DNA from: Virgisporangium ochraceum
Lineage (GTDB): Bacteria > Actinomycetota > Actinomycetes > Mycobacteriales > Micromonosporaceae
NCBI RefSeq assembly: GCF_016863655.1
Contig: NZ_BOPH01000112.1
Span: 40,993-104,992, forward strand
Length of the DNA: 64,000 bases
Reading direction: 5' to 3'
The stretch's first letter is position 1, and each line of letters opens with the position of its first letter. Under the pieces are notes generated by a model that worked only from the letters and a program-made list of their open reading frames with translations, did not search any database and had not been told where the DNA came from. Positions 17,842 through 25,387 of the stretch are shown here, piece after piece. Both the position numbers and the translations under genes were made by a program.

Positions 17842-18536
17842 GTCAGCATCCAGCCGCCGTCGACGGCGAGGTGGACCCCGTTCACGCCACCGTTGAACAA
17901 CAGGAACTCGGTGGCGCCGACGACCTCGTCGGTGGTCGCCGTGCGGCCGATCGGGGTGCGGTTGACGACGTGGTCGAGCGGCTTGCCCTCCCAGAACGGG
18001 GTGTCGGCGATGATGCCCGGGTGCACGGCGTTGACCCGGATCGGCGCCAGCTCGACGGCGAGCGTGTGCACCAGGCCGGTGACGCCACCGTTCACCGTCG
18101 ACACCGTCGTGGAGCCGGGGTACGGCCGGTCCTTGGCCAGCCCACCGAACAGCACGATCGAGCCGCTCTTCGCGATGCGCGGCAGCAGCGTGTGGATGAC
18201 CTCGGTGTAGCCGACCAGCTTCAGCGTCACCAGCCGGATCGCCCGCGCGACGTCGTAGTTCGTCGCGGTGTTCTGGTCGCGCTCGATCGCCGCGACGACG
18301 AGGTGGTCGACGTGGTCGACGTCGGCGAGGGCGGCACCGATCGTGGTGGGGTCGGAGATGTCCAGCGCGATGCCGCGGGCCGATCCGGGAACGTCGGCGG
18401 CGATCTCCTCCGCGATCGCCTTCGTGCGGTCGGGGTCGCGCCCGGTGACAACGACCTCGTCGCCGCGGCCGGCCGCGCGTTGGGCGATCGCCCGCCCGAT
18501 GCCGGCCGTGCCGCCGATGACCACCAACGAGCTCAC
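17838..18536 (-). CDS. SDR family oxidoreductase
   Basis: A 232-residue short-chain dehydrogenase. VVIGGTAGIGRAIAQRA gives the NAD(P) glycine motif. The catalytic region departs from the classic pattern: where YxxxK is expected the sequence reads YPGSTTVSTVNGGVTGL, so the usual Lys four residues after Tyr is missing. NAVHPGIIADTPFW and the C-terminal GVHLAVDGGWMLT are family-typical. GTG 18536 overlaps the bicupin stop (GTGA). Catalysis may be altered or the residue supplied elsewhere. Confidence 0.85.
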   Translation of the reverse strand: MSSLVVIGGTAGIGRAIAQRAAGRGDEVVVTGRDPDRTKAIAEEIAADVPGSARGIALDISDPTTIGAALADVDHVDHLVVAAIERDQNTATNYDVARAIRLVTLKLVGYTEVIHTLLPRIAKSGSIVLFGGLAKDRPYPGSTTVSTVNGGVTGLVHTLAVELAPIRVNAVHPGIIADTPFWEGKPLDHVVNRTPIGRTATTDEVVGATEFLLFNGGVNGVHLAVDGGWMLT

Positions 18537-19432
18537 GCCTGTTCCCCTTCCAAGGTGTCGCGCAGGTACTGCCAGTCGCGGACGAACCGGTACGAGTGCC
18601 GGCCCGGTGGCTGCGGCGACTGGGTCTCCAGCCACCGCAGCGGTCCGCCGCCGAGGTTGCCGAACCCGTGCACGCAGCCCACACCGGCCCACGCGATGTC
18701 GCCCGGTCCGAGCGTGTGGACCTCGCCGTCGAACTCCGCCCGCGCCGTGCCCTCCAGGAAGAGGTAGGTCTCCTCGAACGGGTGGTCGTGCGGGCCGGCG
18801 GCGCCGTCGGGGTCGTAGTGCACCATGAACATCGTGGTCAGGCGGGCGCCGAGATCGCTGTCGACCATCATCTTCACGGTGATGCCGCTGTAGACCAGCA
18901 GCGCGGTACGCATGCTCGCCGACACCGCGAGCACACCCTGCTGCTGCTTGGCGACGTCCATGTGGGCCGGTGTGATGTTGCCCAGCCGGCGGGTGCGCGG
19001 GTCGCGGACATCGACGGCGAGCGGCTCGTGCTCCGTCAGCGGCGGCACGAGCACGGTGTCGCCGCCGAACCGGTCACGGGGCACCGGTCCCTGCATCTCC
19101 GCCCACCGCACCGGTTGCGCGCCGTCGTTGCGCCAGGCGTGCGGGACCCCCACCGGCAGCAGCGCGTAGTCGCCCGGCGAGAGCCGGAACGCGCCCTCGG
19201 CGGTGTCGAGGATCCCGTGCCCGTCGAGGATGTAGACGCTCTCCTCGAACGAGTGCACGTGCGCCGGCACGGTGCCACCGGGGTCGAGCACGCCGACGTT
19301 GAAACCGGTGTGCACGCTGCCGGCGGCCTCGGTGACGACGTCCCAGCGGCGGTAGCCGGTGGCGCCGGCCGCCCAGCCGCCGGGGACGTCGTAGGACGCC
19401 TCGGCGGCCAGGGCCACGATGTACGACGTCAC
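18533..19432 (-). CDS. Bicupin domain protein
   Basis: A 299-residue protein with two cupin barrels. The first has VPAHVHSFEESVYILDG and VGVPHAW; the second has AGPHDHPFEETYLFLEGTA and GCVHGF, each supplying the His/Glu metal set. The two-domain layout resembles (S)-ureidoglycine aminohydrolase and related metal enzymes, but I cannot assign the reaction. GTG 19432 starts directly after the TAG of the amidohydrolase gene, so the two are co-translated. It likely acts on the product of that enzyme. Confidence 0.82.
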   Translation of the reverse strand: MTSYIVALAAEASYDVPGGWAAGATGYRRWDVVTEAAGSVHTGFNVGVLDPGGTVPAHVHSFEESVYILDGHGILDTAEGAFRLSPGDYALLPVGVPHAWRNDGAQPVRWAEMQGPVPRDRFGGDTVLVPPLTEHEPLAVDVRDPRTRRLGNITPAHMDVAKQQQGVLAVSASMRTALLVYSGITVKMMVDSDLGARLTTMFMVHYDPDGAAGPHDHPFEETYLFLEGTARAEFDGEVHTLGPGDIAWAGVGCVHGFGNLGGGPLRWLETQSPQPPGRHSYRFVRDWQYLRDTLEGEQA

Positions 19433-20794
19433 CTACGCCGCCGCCGTCTCTCGCGCCTTGCGTGCGGCCTCCGCCAGGAGGTGGTCGCGGGAGTTCTCGA
19501 CCAGGGTGCGCGCGTTCGCGACGTCGGCGACGAGCTTGAAGTCGCGCTTGCGCCACTGCCCGTCGACGAGCACGGCCTCCACATTGGACACGTCGGCGCA
19601 CAGCACCACGGCCGCGACCGGGTCGTGGATCGGCGCCATGTTGATCGCGGTGGCGTCGATGAGCACCACGTCGGCCCGCTTGCCCGGGGTCAGCGACCCG
19701 GTGCGGCTCTCCAGCCCGGCGACGTGAGCGCCGTTGATGGTGGCCGCCTCGAGCATCTGCCGGTGGGTCAGCAGACCCTGCGCCGGCTCGTTCTTCTCCC
19801 ACCAGATCGCGTTGGTACGGGCCCGGTCGGCGCCGAACGCGGCGCGCATCTGGGTGAACATGTCACCCGGCACCGTCGTGACGACGTCGATCGAGAAGCT
19901 CGGCCGCAGCCCGTACTCCAGCGTCTTGGCGGTGGGCGGCCAGCCGTGCCCCATCTGGACCTCGACCTGCGGGGCGATCGACACCGTGCCGCCGGAGTCG
20001 GCGAGCAGCTGCCACTCCTCCTCGTTGAGGTAGCAGCAGTGGATGAACGTGGTGTCCGGCCCCAGCAGGTCCATGGTGGACAGTGCCTTGACCATGCCGA
20101 AGCGCCCGGCCATGCGTCCCATCGCGACGTGCACGGTGATCGGGATGTTCAGCTCGCGGGCCAGCGCCCACTCGGTCTTCACCACCTCGTCCTGGCAGAA
20201 GCCGGTGCCGCGGGTGGCCAGCCCCATCGTGAGCAGCTGGTCGTCGGAGGAGAAGTGCGCGTTCCGGATGCGGCGCACGTCGTCGCCGGGGATCGCGATG
20301 GAGCTGTCGAACCAGTAGGCGGCCAGCGAGGTGTTCGCGCTGCCGTACGCGTACTGGGCCCGGATCCCGGTCTCCTGCAACGCCTTCACGCCGGCGTCGG
20401 GGTGGTCGGGGGTGTTGTTGATGTGCGACCAGTCCACGAGCGTGGTGATGCCGGCGTTGAGGCACTCCAGTGACCCGGCCAGGTTGCTGGAGTAGACGTC
20501 CTCGGGCCGGTACAGCGGCGCGAACGTGTCGAGGATCTCGACGAAGTAGTCGTCGAGGGTGGCGTTCGGCGCCACGCCGCGGATCGCGGTCTCCCACGTG
20601 TGCCGGTGGGTGTCGACGAAGCCGGGGATGACGATCCGGCCGGTGGCGTCTACGACCTCGGCGTCGGCCTCGATGGTCGGCTCGACGGCGACGATCTTGC
20701 CGTCCTCGATGAGGACGTCGCCGGTGTCGAGGTCTCCGATGGCCGGGTCCATGGTGATGACCCGGCCGCCGCGGAGCAGGATGCGGTGGCTCAT
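19433..20794 (-). CDS. Cytosolic amidohydrolase (TRZ/ATZ, SAH-deaminase-like)
   Basis: A 453-residue metal-dependent hydrolase or deaminase. The GFVDTHRHTWE His-x-His, ITVHVA, TFIHCCYLN and SIDVVTTVPGDMF segments give the metal ligands. Where most ATZ/TRZ members have a Glu after the third His (H-x-A-E), this protein reads HVAMG, so the acid may come from elsewhere. It ends with the usual beta-sandwich (LTPGKRADVVLID). Substrates of relatives include triazines, SAH and guanine. It has no signal peptide, unlike the three exported enzymes further right. Confidence 0.88.
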   Translation of the reverse strand: MSHRILLRGGRVITMDPAIGDLDTGDVLIEDGKIVAVEPTIEADAEVVDATGRIVIPGFVDTHRHTWETAIRGVAPNATLDDYFVEILDTFAPLYRPEDVYSSNLAGSLECLNAGITTLVDWSHINNTPDHPDAGVKALQETGIRAQYAYGSANTSLAAYWFDSSIAIPGDDVRRIRNAHFSSDDQLLTMGLATRGTGFCQDEVVKTEWALARELNIPITVHVAMGRMAGRFGMVKALSTMDLLGPDTTFIHCCYLNEEEWQLLADSGGTVSIAPQVEVQMGHGWPPTAKTLEYGLRPSFSIDVVTTVPGDMFTQMRAAFGADRARTNAIWWEKNEPAQGLLTHRQMLEAATINGAHVAGLESRTGSLTPGKRADVVLIDATAINMAPIHDPVAAVVLCADVSNVEAVLVDGQWRKRDFKLVADVANARTLVENSRDHLLAEAARKARETAAA

Positions 20795-20835
20795 GGACGA
20801 TCACTCCTTTGCGATCGCGTGGGTGGTGGGAGGGG

Positions 20836-21816
20836 TTAGTACTCGGCGGTCTTTCTCACGACGGTGACCACCTTGTCGACGGTGGGGATCACCCGGTCTT
20901 CGAGCGTGTCGGCGAACGGCAGCGGAACGTTCTCGGCGGCGACGCGGCGGATCGGCGCGTCGAGGGTCTCGAAGCCCTCGTCGGCCACGATCGACACGAC
21001 GGTGCCGCCCCAGCCGCCCTGGTACGGGTTCTCCTCGACCACCACGAGCCGCGACGTCTTCGCCACCGAGGCGAGCACGGTCGCCATGTCGAGCGGGATG
21101 AGGCAGCGCAGGTCGATCACCTCGACGCTGATGCCGTCCTTCGCGAGGGCCTCCGCGGCCGTGAGGGCCAGCGGGACGGTGGAGGCCAGCGCGCACAGCG
21201 TCACGTCGGACCCCTCGCGCACGACGGCGGCCTCGCCGAGCGGAACCACATGGTCCGGCGGCGCCGGTGCGCCCTTCGCGGCGAACAGGCCCTTGTGTTC
21301 GAAGAACACCACGGGATCGTCGCTGCGGATCGCGGACGCCATCAGGCCGACCACGTCGGCCGGCGTCGACGGTGCCACGATCTTCAGGCCGGGCACCGTG
21401 AGCGCCCAGTTCTCCACCGCCTGCGAGTGCTGGGCGCCGAAGCCGAGCCCGCCCCCGTTGGCGGTGCGCACGACCAGCGGCACGGTCACCTGGCCGCCGG
21501 TCATGTAGCGCACCTTGGGGATCTCGTTGGCGAGGTAGTCCCAGCAGCACGCGAGGAAGTCGGAGAACATGATCTCGGCGACGGGGCGCATGCCGGTCAT
21601 CGCCGCACCCATCGCCGCGCCGACGATGGCCTGCTCCGAGATCGGGGTGTCCCACACGCGCGTCGGGCCGAACTCCTCGAACAGTCCGACGGTCGTCTTG
21701 AACACGCCGCCCGCGGCACCGATGTCCTCGCCGAGACACACGACGGTGCCGTCGCGGCGCATCTCGCGGGCGATGCCCTCGGCGACCGCCTCGCGGTAGG
21801 TGGTCAGGTCCGCCAT
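20836..21816 (-). CDS. 2-oxoacid dehydrogenase E1 component, beta subunit
   Basis: A 326-residue beta subunit of a thiamine-diphosphate 2-oxoacid or acetoin dehydrogenase E1. It starts MADLTTYREAVAEGIAREM. CLGEDIGAAGGVFKTT, WDTPISEQAIVGAAMGAAM, QHSQAVENW and the C-terminal transketolase domain (VEVIDLRCLIPLD, VVVEENPYQGGWG) are standard. It overlaps the alpha subunit gene by 13 bases. No E2 or E3 gene is present in the window, so these would have to come from elsewhere. Confidence 0.93.
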   Translation of the reverse strand: MADLTTYREAVAEGIAREMRRDGTVVCLGEDIGAAGGVFKTTVGLFEEFGPTRVWDTPISEQAIVGAAMGAAMTGMRPVAEIMFSDFLACCWDYLANEIPKVRYMTGGQVTVPLVVRTANGGGLGFGAQHSQAVENWALTVPGLKIVAPSTPADVVGLMASAIRSDDPVVFFEHKGLFAAKGAPAPPDHVVPLGEAAVVREGSDVTLCALASTVPLALTAAEALAKDGISVEVIDLRCLIPLDMATVLASVAKTSRLVVVEENPYQGGWGGTVVSIVADEGFETLDAPIRRVAAENVPLPFADTLEDRVIPTVDKVVTVVRKTAEY

Positions 21817-22775
21817 GTCGCGCTCCCGTCGGCCCACACGTCGGTGAACGCCTCCTCCGGATCGGCGTCCGGTGCGTTCCTCGCGGCCTCGACCGCGTCG
21901 GCCACATGCCGGTCGGCGCGGTCGTCGACCGCGCGGATGTCGTCGGGGGTGACGCCCTGCGCCTCCAGCCGGGCCCGGGCGATGTCGAGCGGGTCGTGCT
22001 TCATCCACCGCTCCACCTCCTCGGCCGGGCGGTACTTCGCCGGGTCGGTGCGGCTGTGCCCGTGGTGGCGGTAGGTCTCCGCCTCGATGACGGTCGGCCC
22101 GTCGCCCGCTCTCGCGCGTCCCACCGCCTTCGACACGGCCTCGCGCACGACGACGACGTCGTTGCCGTCGATGACCTCGGCCGGGATCCGGTACGCCGGC
22201 GCGCGGTCGGCCGCCGGATGCTCCACCGCCGTGACCGCGCCGATCGGCGTGTACTCCATGTAGAAGTTGTTCTCGCAGATGAACAGCACCGGCAGCTTCC
22301 ACACCGCGGCGAGGTTGAGCGCCTCGTGGAACGCGCCGATGTTCGTGGCGCCGTCACCGAAGAACGCGACGGCGACCTGCTCGGTGCCGCGCAGTTTCGC
22401 CGACCACGCCGCGCCGACCGCCATCGGCAGGTGCGCCCCGACGATCGCGTACGAGCCGAGCATCCCGTTGGCGGCCTTGGTGAGGTGCATCGAGCCGCCC
22501 TTGGCCTTGCAGATGCCGGTGGCCTTGCTCATCAGCTCGGCCAGGCACTCCTCGGCGGTGGCGCCCATCGCCATCGCGTGGTGGTGGCCGCGGTAGGTGG
22601 CGAACACGTAGTCGTCGTCACCGAGCGCGGCGGCCGTACCGACGGCGACCGCCTCGTGGCCGGACGCGAGGTGCGTGGTCCCCTTGACCAGGCCGCGCAT
22701 GAACAGGTCGAACGCGGCCTTCTCGGTGCGGCGGATGACGGCCATCCGCTCGTACATCTCCAGGAGTCCGGTCAT
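21804..22775 (-). CDS. 2-oxoacid dehydrogenase E1 component, alpha subunit
   Basis: A 323-residue alpha subunit that pairs with the beta subunit to form a heterotetrameric TPP-dependent E1. The TPP-binding motif GDGATNIGAFHEALNLAAVWKLPVLFICENN is intact. HLASGHEAVAVG, YRGHHHAMAMG and the phosphorylation-loop-like ETYRHHGHSRTDPAKYR are typical. Acetoin dehydrogenases and branched-chain E1 enzymes are the closest types; the substrate is not decided. ATG 22775 overlaps the M24 stop as ATGA. Confidence 0.93.
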   Translation of the reverse strand: MTGLLEMYERMAVIRRTEKAAFDLFMRGLVKGTTHLASGHEAVAVGTAAALGDDDYVFATYRGHHHAMAMGATAEECLAELMSKATGICKAKGGSMHLTKAANGMLGSYAIVGAHLPMAVGAAWSAKLRGTEQVAVAFFGDGATNIGAFHEALNLAAVWKLPVLFICENNFYMEYTPIGAVTAVEHPAADRAPAYRIPAEVIDGNDVVVVREAVSKAVGRARAGDGPTVIEAETYRHHGHSRTDPAKYRPAEEVERWMKHDPLDIARARLEAQGVTPDDIRAVDDRADRHVADAVEAARNAPDADPEEAFTDVWADGSATWRT

Positions 22776-24079
22776 TCCGCGTGCCCGTTGTTCAGGTGCG
22801 ACTGGGACTCGCGCGTGCTGTTCAGCACGCCGCCCGCGGTGAAGTAGCGCTTGCCGGCGACGAGCAGTTCCTCGGCGGGGAACTTGGTGATGACCTCGCA
22901 CCCGTCGGCGGTGACCACCACCTCCTCCTCGATGCGCGCGGCCGACCAGCCGTCCTTGCCGGGCCAGTACGTCTCGAGCGCGAAGACCATGCCCTCCTCG
23001 AGCACCTCCGGATGGTCCAGCGACACCAGCCGGCTGAAGATGGGCTTCTCCCAGATCGACAGCCCCACGCCGTGTCCGTACTGGAGGGCGAACGCCGCCT
23101 CCTCGTCGGGGAAGCCGAACTCCTGCGCCGTCGGCCACACGCTGACGATGTCGGCGGTGGTCGCGCCGGGCTTCACGAGGGCGATCGCGTTGTCCATGTA
23201 CTCGCGGCATCTGGTGTAGGCGTCGCGTTGGGCCGGTGACGCGCTGCCGACGGCGAAGCAGCGGTAGTAGCAGGTGCGGTAGCCCATGTGGCTGTGCAGG
23301 ATGTCGAAGAACGCCGGATCGCCCGGCCGGATGAGGCGGTCGCTGTAGACGTGCGGGTGCGGCGAGCAGCGCTCACCGGAGATCGCGTTGACGCCCTCGA
23401 CGTACTCGCTGCCGAGGTCGTACAGGACCTTGCTGACCAGTCCGACGCATTCGTTCTCCTTCACGCCGGGACGCAGGAACCGGTACAGCTCCTCGTACGC
23501 GGCGTCGACCATCGAGCACGCCTGTGCCAGCAGGCCGATCTCGTCCTGCGTCTTGATGCGCCGGGCGTCGAGGAAGACCTGCTGCCCGTCGACGACCTGA
23601 AGTCCCTCCCGCTGCAGCGCCGCGAGGATCGGCATCTCGATGAGGTCGACGCCGACCGGCTCGTTCTCCAGGCCGTGCTCGCGCAGCACGGTGGCGACCT
23701 TGCGCGCCACCTCCTCGGCGATGCCGGCGTCGGGGTGGAACGCCCCGCGCAGCGTCGAGATGCCGGCGCGGGCGCGTTCGGTGCCGTCGAGCCACGGGTT
23801 GTAGAGCTGGTGGTGCTTGGCCGCCGACCCGAAGTCCCACAGGACCGGCTCGCCGCCGCGGGGCAGCACGGCGAACCGGATGAGCTTGTCCATCGCCCAC
23901 GTACCGATGTGCGTGGCGGTCATGTAGCGGATGTTCGCGAAGTCGAACGTGAGCAGCGCGCCGAGCTCTGAGGCTTCCAGCTTCGTGCGCAGGCGGGCGA
24001 GCCGGTCGGCGCGCAGGCGGTCGAGGTCGAGTCGCTGTTCCCAGTCGACGGAGTTGGTGCCGAACGTGCGAACGGTCAT
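22772..24079 (-). CDS. M24 family creatinase/DddP-like hydrolase with altered metal site
   Basis: A 435-residue pita-bread protein of the M24 family (Xaa-Pro peptidases, creatinase, DMSP lyase DddP). The N-terminal domain has FDFANIRYMTATHIGTWAMD. In the C-terminal domain Asp259 (FFDIL), His336 (GHGVGL), Glu369 (ALETYWPG) and Glu384 (RIEEEV) match four metal ligands. The second Asp, expected 11 residues after the first, is Cys270 (GYRTCYYRCF). The site is therefore unusual for a dimetal peptidase, and a creatinase- or DddP-like activity is plausible. It is the first gene of the leftward operon, with AAGGGAG before ATG 24079. Confidence 0.82.
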   Translation of the reverse strand: MTVRTFGTNSVDWEQRLDLDRLRADRLARLRTKLEASELGALLTFDFANIRYMTATHIGTWAMDKLIRFAVLPRGGEPVLWDFGSAAKHHQLYNPWLDGTERARAGISTLRGAFHPDAGIAEEVARKVATVLREHGLENEPVGVDLIEMPILAALQREGLQVVDGQQVFLDARRIKTQDEIGLLAQACSMVDAAYEELYRFLRPGVKENECVGLVSKVLYDLGSEYVEGVNAISGERCSPHPHVYSDRLIRPGDPAFFDILHSHMGYRTCYYRCFAVGSASPAQRDAYTRCREYMDNAIALVKPGATTADIVSVWPTAQEFGFPDEEAAFALQYGHGVGLSIWEKPIFSRLVSLDHPEVLEEGMVFALETYWPGKDGWSAARIEEEVVVTADGCEVITKFPAEELLVAGKRYFTAGGVLNSTRESQSHLNNGHAE

Positions 24080-24123
24080 CGCCGCGCTCCCTTGGCCGCA
24101 CCTGTTAAATCGCCATTACGGGC

Positions 24124-24153
24124 AACTTACGAAGGTGGGAGCGGTCGCGTCAA
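24124..24153 (-). promoter_or_regulatory. Promoter of the leftward catabolic operon
   Basis: On the minus strand TTGACG (-35) and TAAGTT (-10) are separated by 18 bases, giving a start near 24117 and a leader of about 38 bases before ATG 24079. It is a good match to the housekeeping sigma consensus and lies in the divergent gap next to the XRE-cupin regulator gene. Confidence 0.6.
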
Positions 24154-24184
24154 GCAATACTTTACGCTTTCGGAGCGCCGGTCA

Positions 24185-24215
24185 TTGCGTCGCGAACCGA
24201 TGGGTAACCTACACT
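24185..24215 (+). promoter_or_regulatory. Possible promoter of the XRE-cupin regulator
   Basis: TTGCGT and TACACT are separated by 19 bases, one or two more than ideal. The transcript would start near 24222 just before the AAGGAG ribosome site at 24228-24233. Confidence 0.35.
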
Positions 24216-24242
24216 CGACACCGGCTGAAGGAGTTGATCGTC

Positions 24243-25055
24243 GTGGCGTCGTCAGCGGTGCCCCCCATCGGCGCGCGGTTACGCGCCGAGCGTCGCCGCC
24301 GCGACATCAGCGTGCGGGGACTGGCCCGCGAGATCGGCGTGTCGGCGTCGCTCATCTCCCAGATCGAGACCGAGAAGAGCAGCCCGTCGGTGAGCACGCT
24401 GTACGCGATCACCACGGCGCTGGGCATCTCCATCGAGGACCTGTTCGGCGACCAGCCCGCCGCCGCCGACGACGGGCTCGACGAGCCGTCGGACCCCGGC
24501 CCGGGCGAGGACGCCGTGCAGGCCAACGGCTCCGACCACCGCGGGCCCGCGCGGGTGCCGGCCCTGGCGGCCGTCGGGGACCCGGCCATTGACGCGGTGG
24601 GGGGCCCGGTCGTCACCTCGCTCGGCGCCGGCGGCGGGGTGCTGCTGTCCGCCCTGGCCGCCGCCGGCGCGGGTGGTTCCGTCGACGTCGGTGCGTCGGG
24701 GCCCGACAAGCGGCTCGGACCGGTGGTGCCGCCGGAGCTGCGCGAGGTGCTGACCCTCGACTCCGGCGTCACCTGGGAGCTGCTCGGCCGCATCCCGCAC
24801 AAGCACGTCGACTTCCTGCTCATCACCTACGAGCCGGGCGGCACGTCGTCGAGCTCGGGGCTGCTGATGCGCCACTCCGGCGCCGAGTTCGGGTTCGTGG
24901 TCAGCGGCGAGCTGGTACTGACCCTCGGCTTCGACACCCACCGGCTGCGCGCCGGCGACGCGGTCTCGTTCGACTCCTCGACGCCGCACTCCTACCGCAA
25001 CGAGACCACCGAACCCGCCGTCGGCGTGTGGTTCGTTCTCGAACGCTCCACCTGA
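24243..25055 (+). CDS. XRE-family regulator with C-terminal cupin domain
   Basis: A 270-residue DNA-binding regulator. Residues ~10-65 form the helix-turn-helix (LRAERRRRDISVRGLAREIG then SASLISQIETEKSSPSVSTL). A long low-complexity Ala/Gly/Asp linker of about 100 residues follows, much longer than usual. The last ~90 residues are a cupin ligand-sensing domain (GAEFGFVVSGELVLTLG, GDAVSFDSSTPHSYRN). GTG 24243 is supported by AAGGAG nine bases upstream. It is divergent from the M24-led operon, so it probably controls that operon and perhaps the uptake genes in response to a small molecule. Confidence 0.9.
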   Translation: MASSAVPPIGARLRAERRRRDISVRGLAREIGVSASLISQIETEKSSPSVSTLYAITTALGISIEDLFGDQPAAADDGLDEPSDPGPGEDAVQANGSDHRGPARVPALAAVGDPAIDAVGGPVVTSLGAGGGVLLSALAAAGAGGSVDVGASGPDKRLGPVVPPELREVLTLDSGVTWELLGRIPHKHVDFLLITYEPGGTSSSSGLLMRHSGAEFGFVVSGELVLTLGFDTHRLRAGDAVSFDSSTPHSYRNETTEPAVGVWFVLERST

Positions 25056-25099
25056 CCCCCTTGCCCCGGGCCGCCGCCCCGCCGCCCCGGGCCGCCCGG

Positions 25100-25147
25100 G
25101 ATCTTGGACGCTGGTGCATCGATTCCGATGGAGAAGTGTCCAAGATC
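25100..25147. repeat. Inverted repeat with GATCTTGGAC arms
   Basis: Perfect 10-bp arms GATCTTGGAC (25100-25109) and GTCCAAGATC (25138-25147) enclose 28 bases that contain a smaller CATCG/CGATG hairpin. It lies 45 bases after the XRE-cupin stop and could end that transcript. The GATCTTG core also appears in the larger repeat at 36485-36560, which hints at a dispersed palindromic element. Confidence 0.6.
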
Positions 25148-25235
25148 GGGTGGGGTGTGTGTGGGCGGCGGACCAACGGCGTGTGCGCGCAGGTGAACGG
25201 TTGGCGGCGGAAGCCACCGCTGCTGCACAGTTCTA

Positions 25236-25265
25236 TTGCACGCGTGTGAATCATCAGCTTACACT
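25236..25265 (+). promoter_or_regulatory. Promoter of the rightward amidohydrolase-transporter operon
   Basis: TTGCAC (-35) and TACACT (-10) are 18 bases apart. The transcript would start near 25272, leaving a leader of about 115 bases before ATG 25388. Confidence 0.55.
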
Positions 25266-25273
25266 CCGGCCCT

Positions 25274-25291
25274 AGGTTCCCCTTGGAACCT
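25274..25291. promoter_or_regulatory. Inverted repeat at the transcript start, likely operator
   Basis: AGGTTCC-CCTT-GGAACCT has perfect 7-bp arms and sits exactly where transcription should begin. It is well placed for repression by the GntR or XRE-cupin regulator of this locus; which protein binds is not known. A short RNA hairpin is the alternative. Confidence 0.5.
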
Positions 25292-25387
25292 CCGCCCGCA
25301 CCACGTCGGATCCCCTCTCCGACCGCAGCATTCCACCCCACTCTGCCGCCTGCACCGCGTCACACCCCATCGAGGGCGGTCTCAGCG

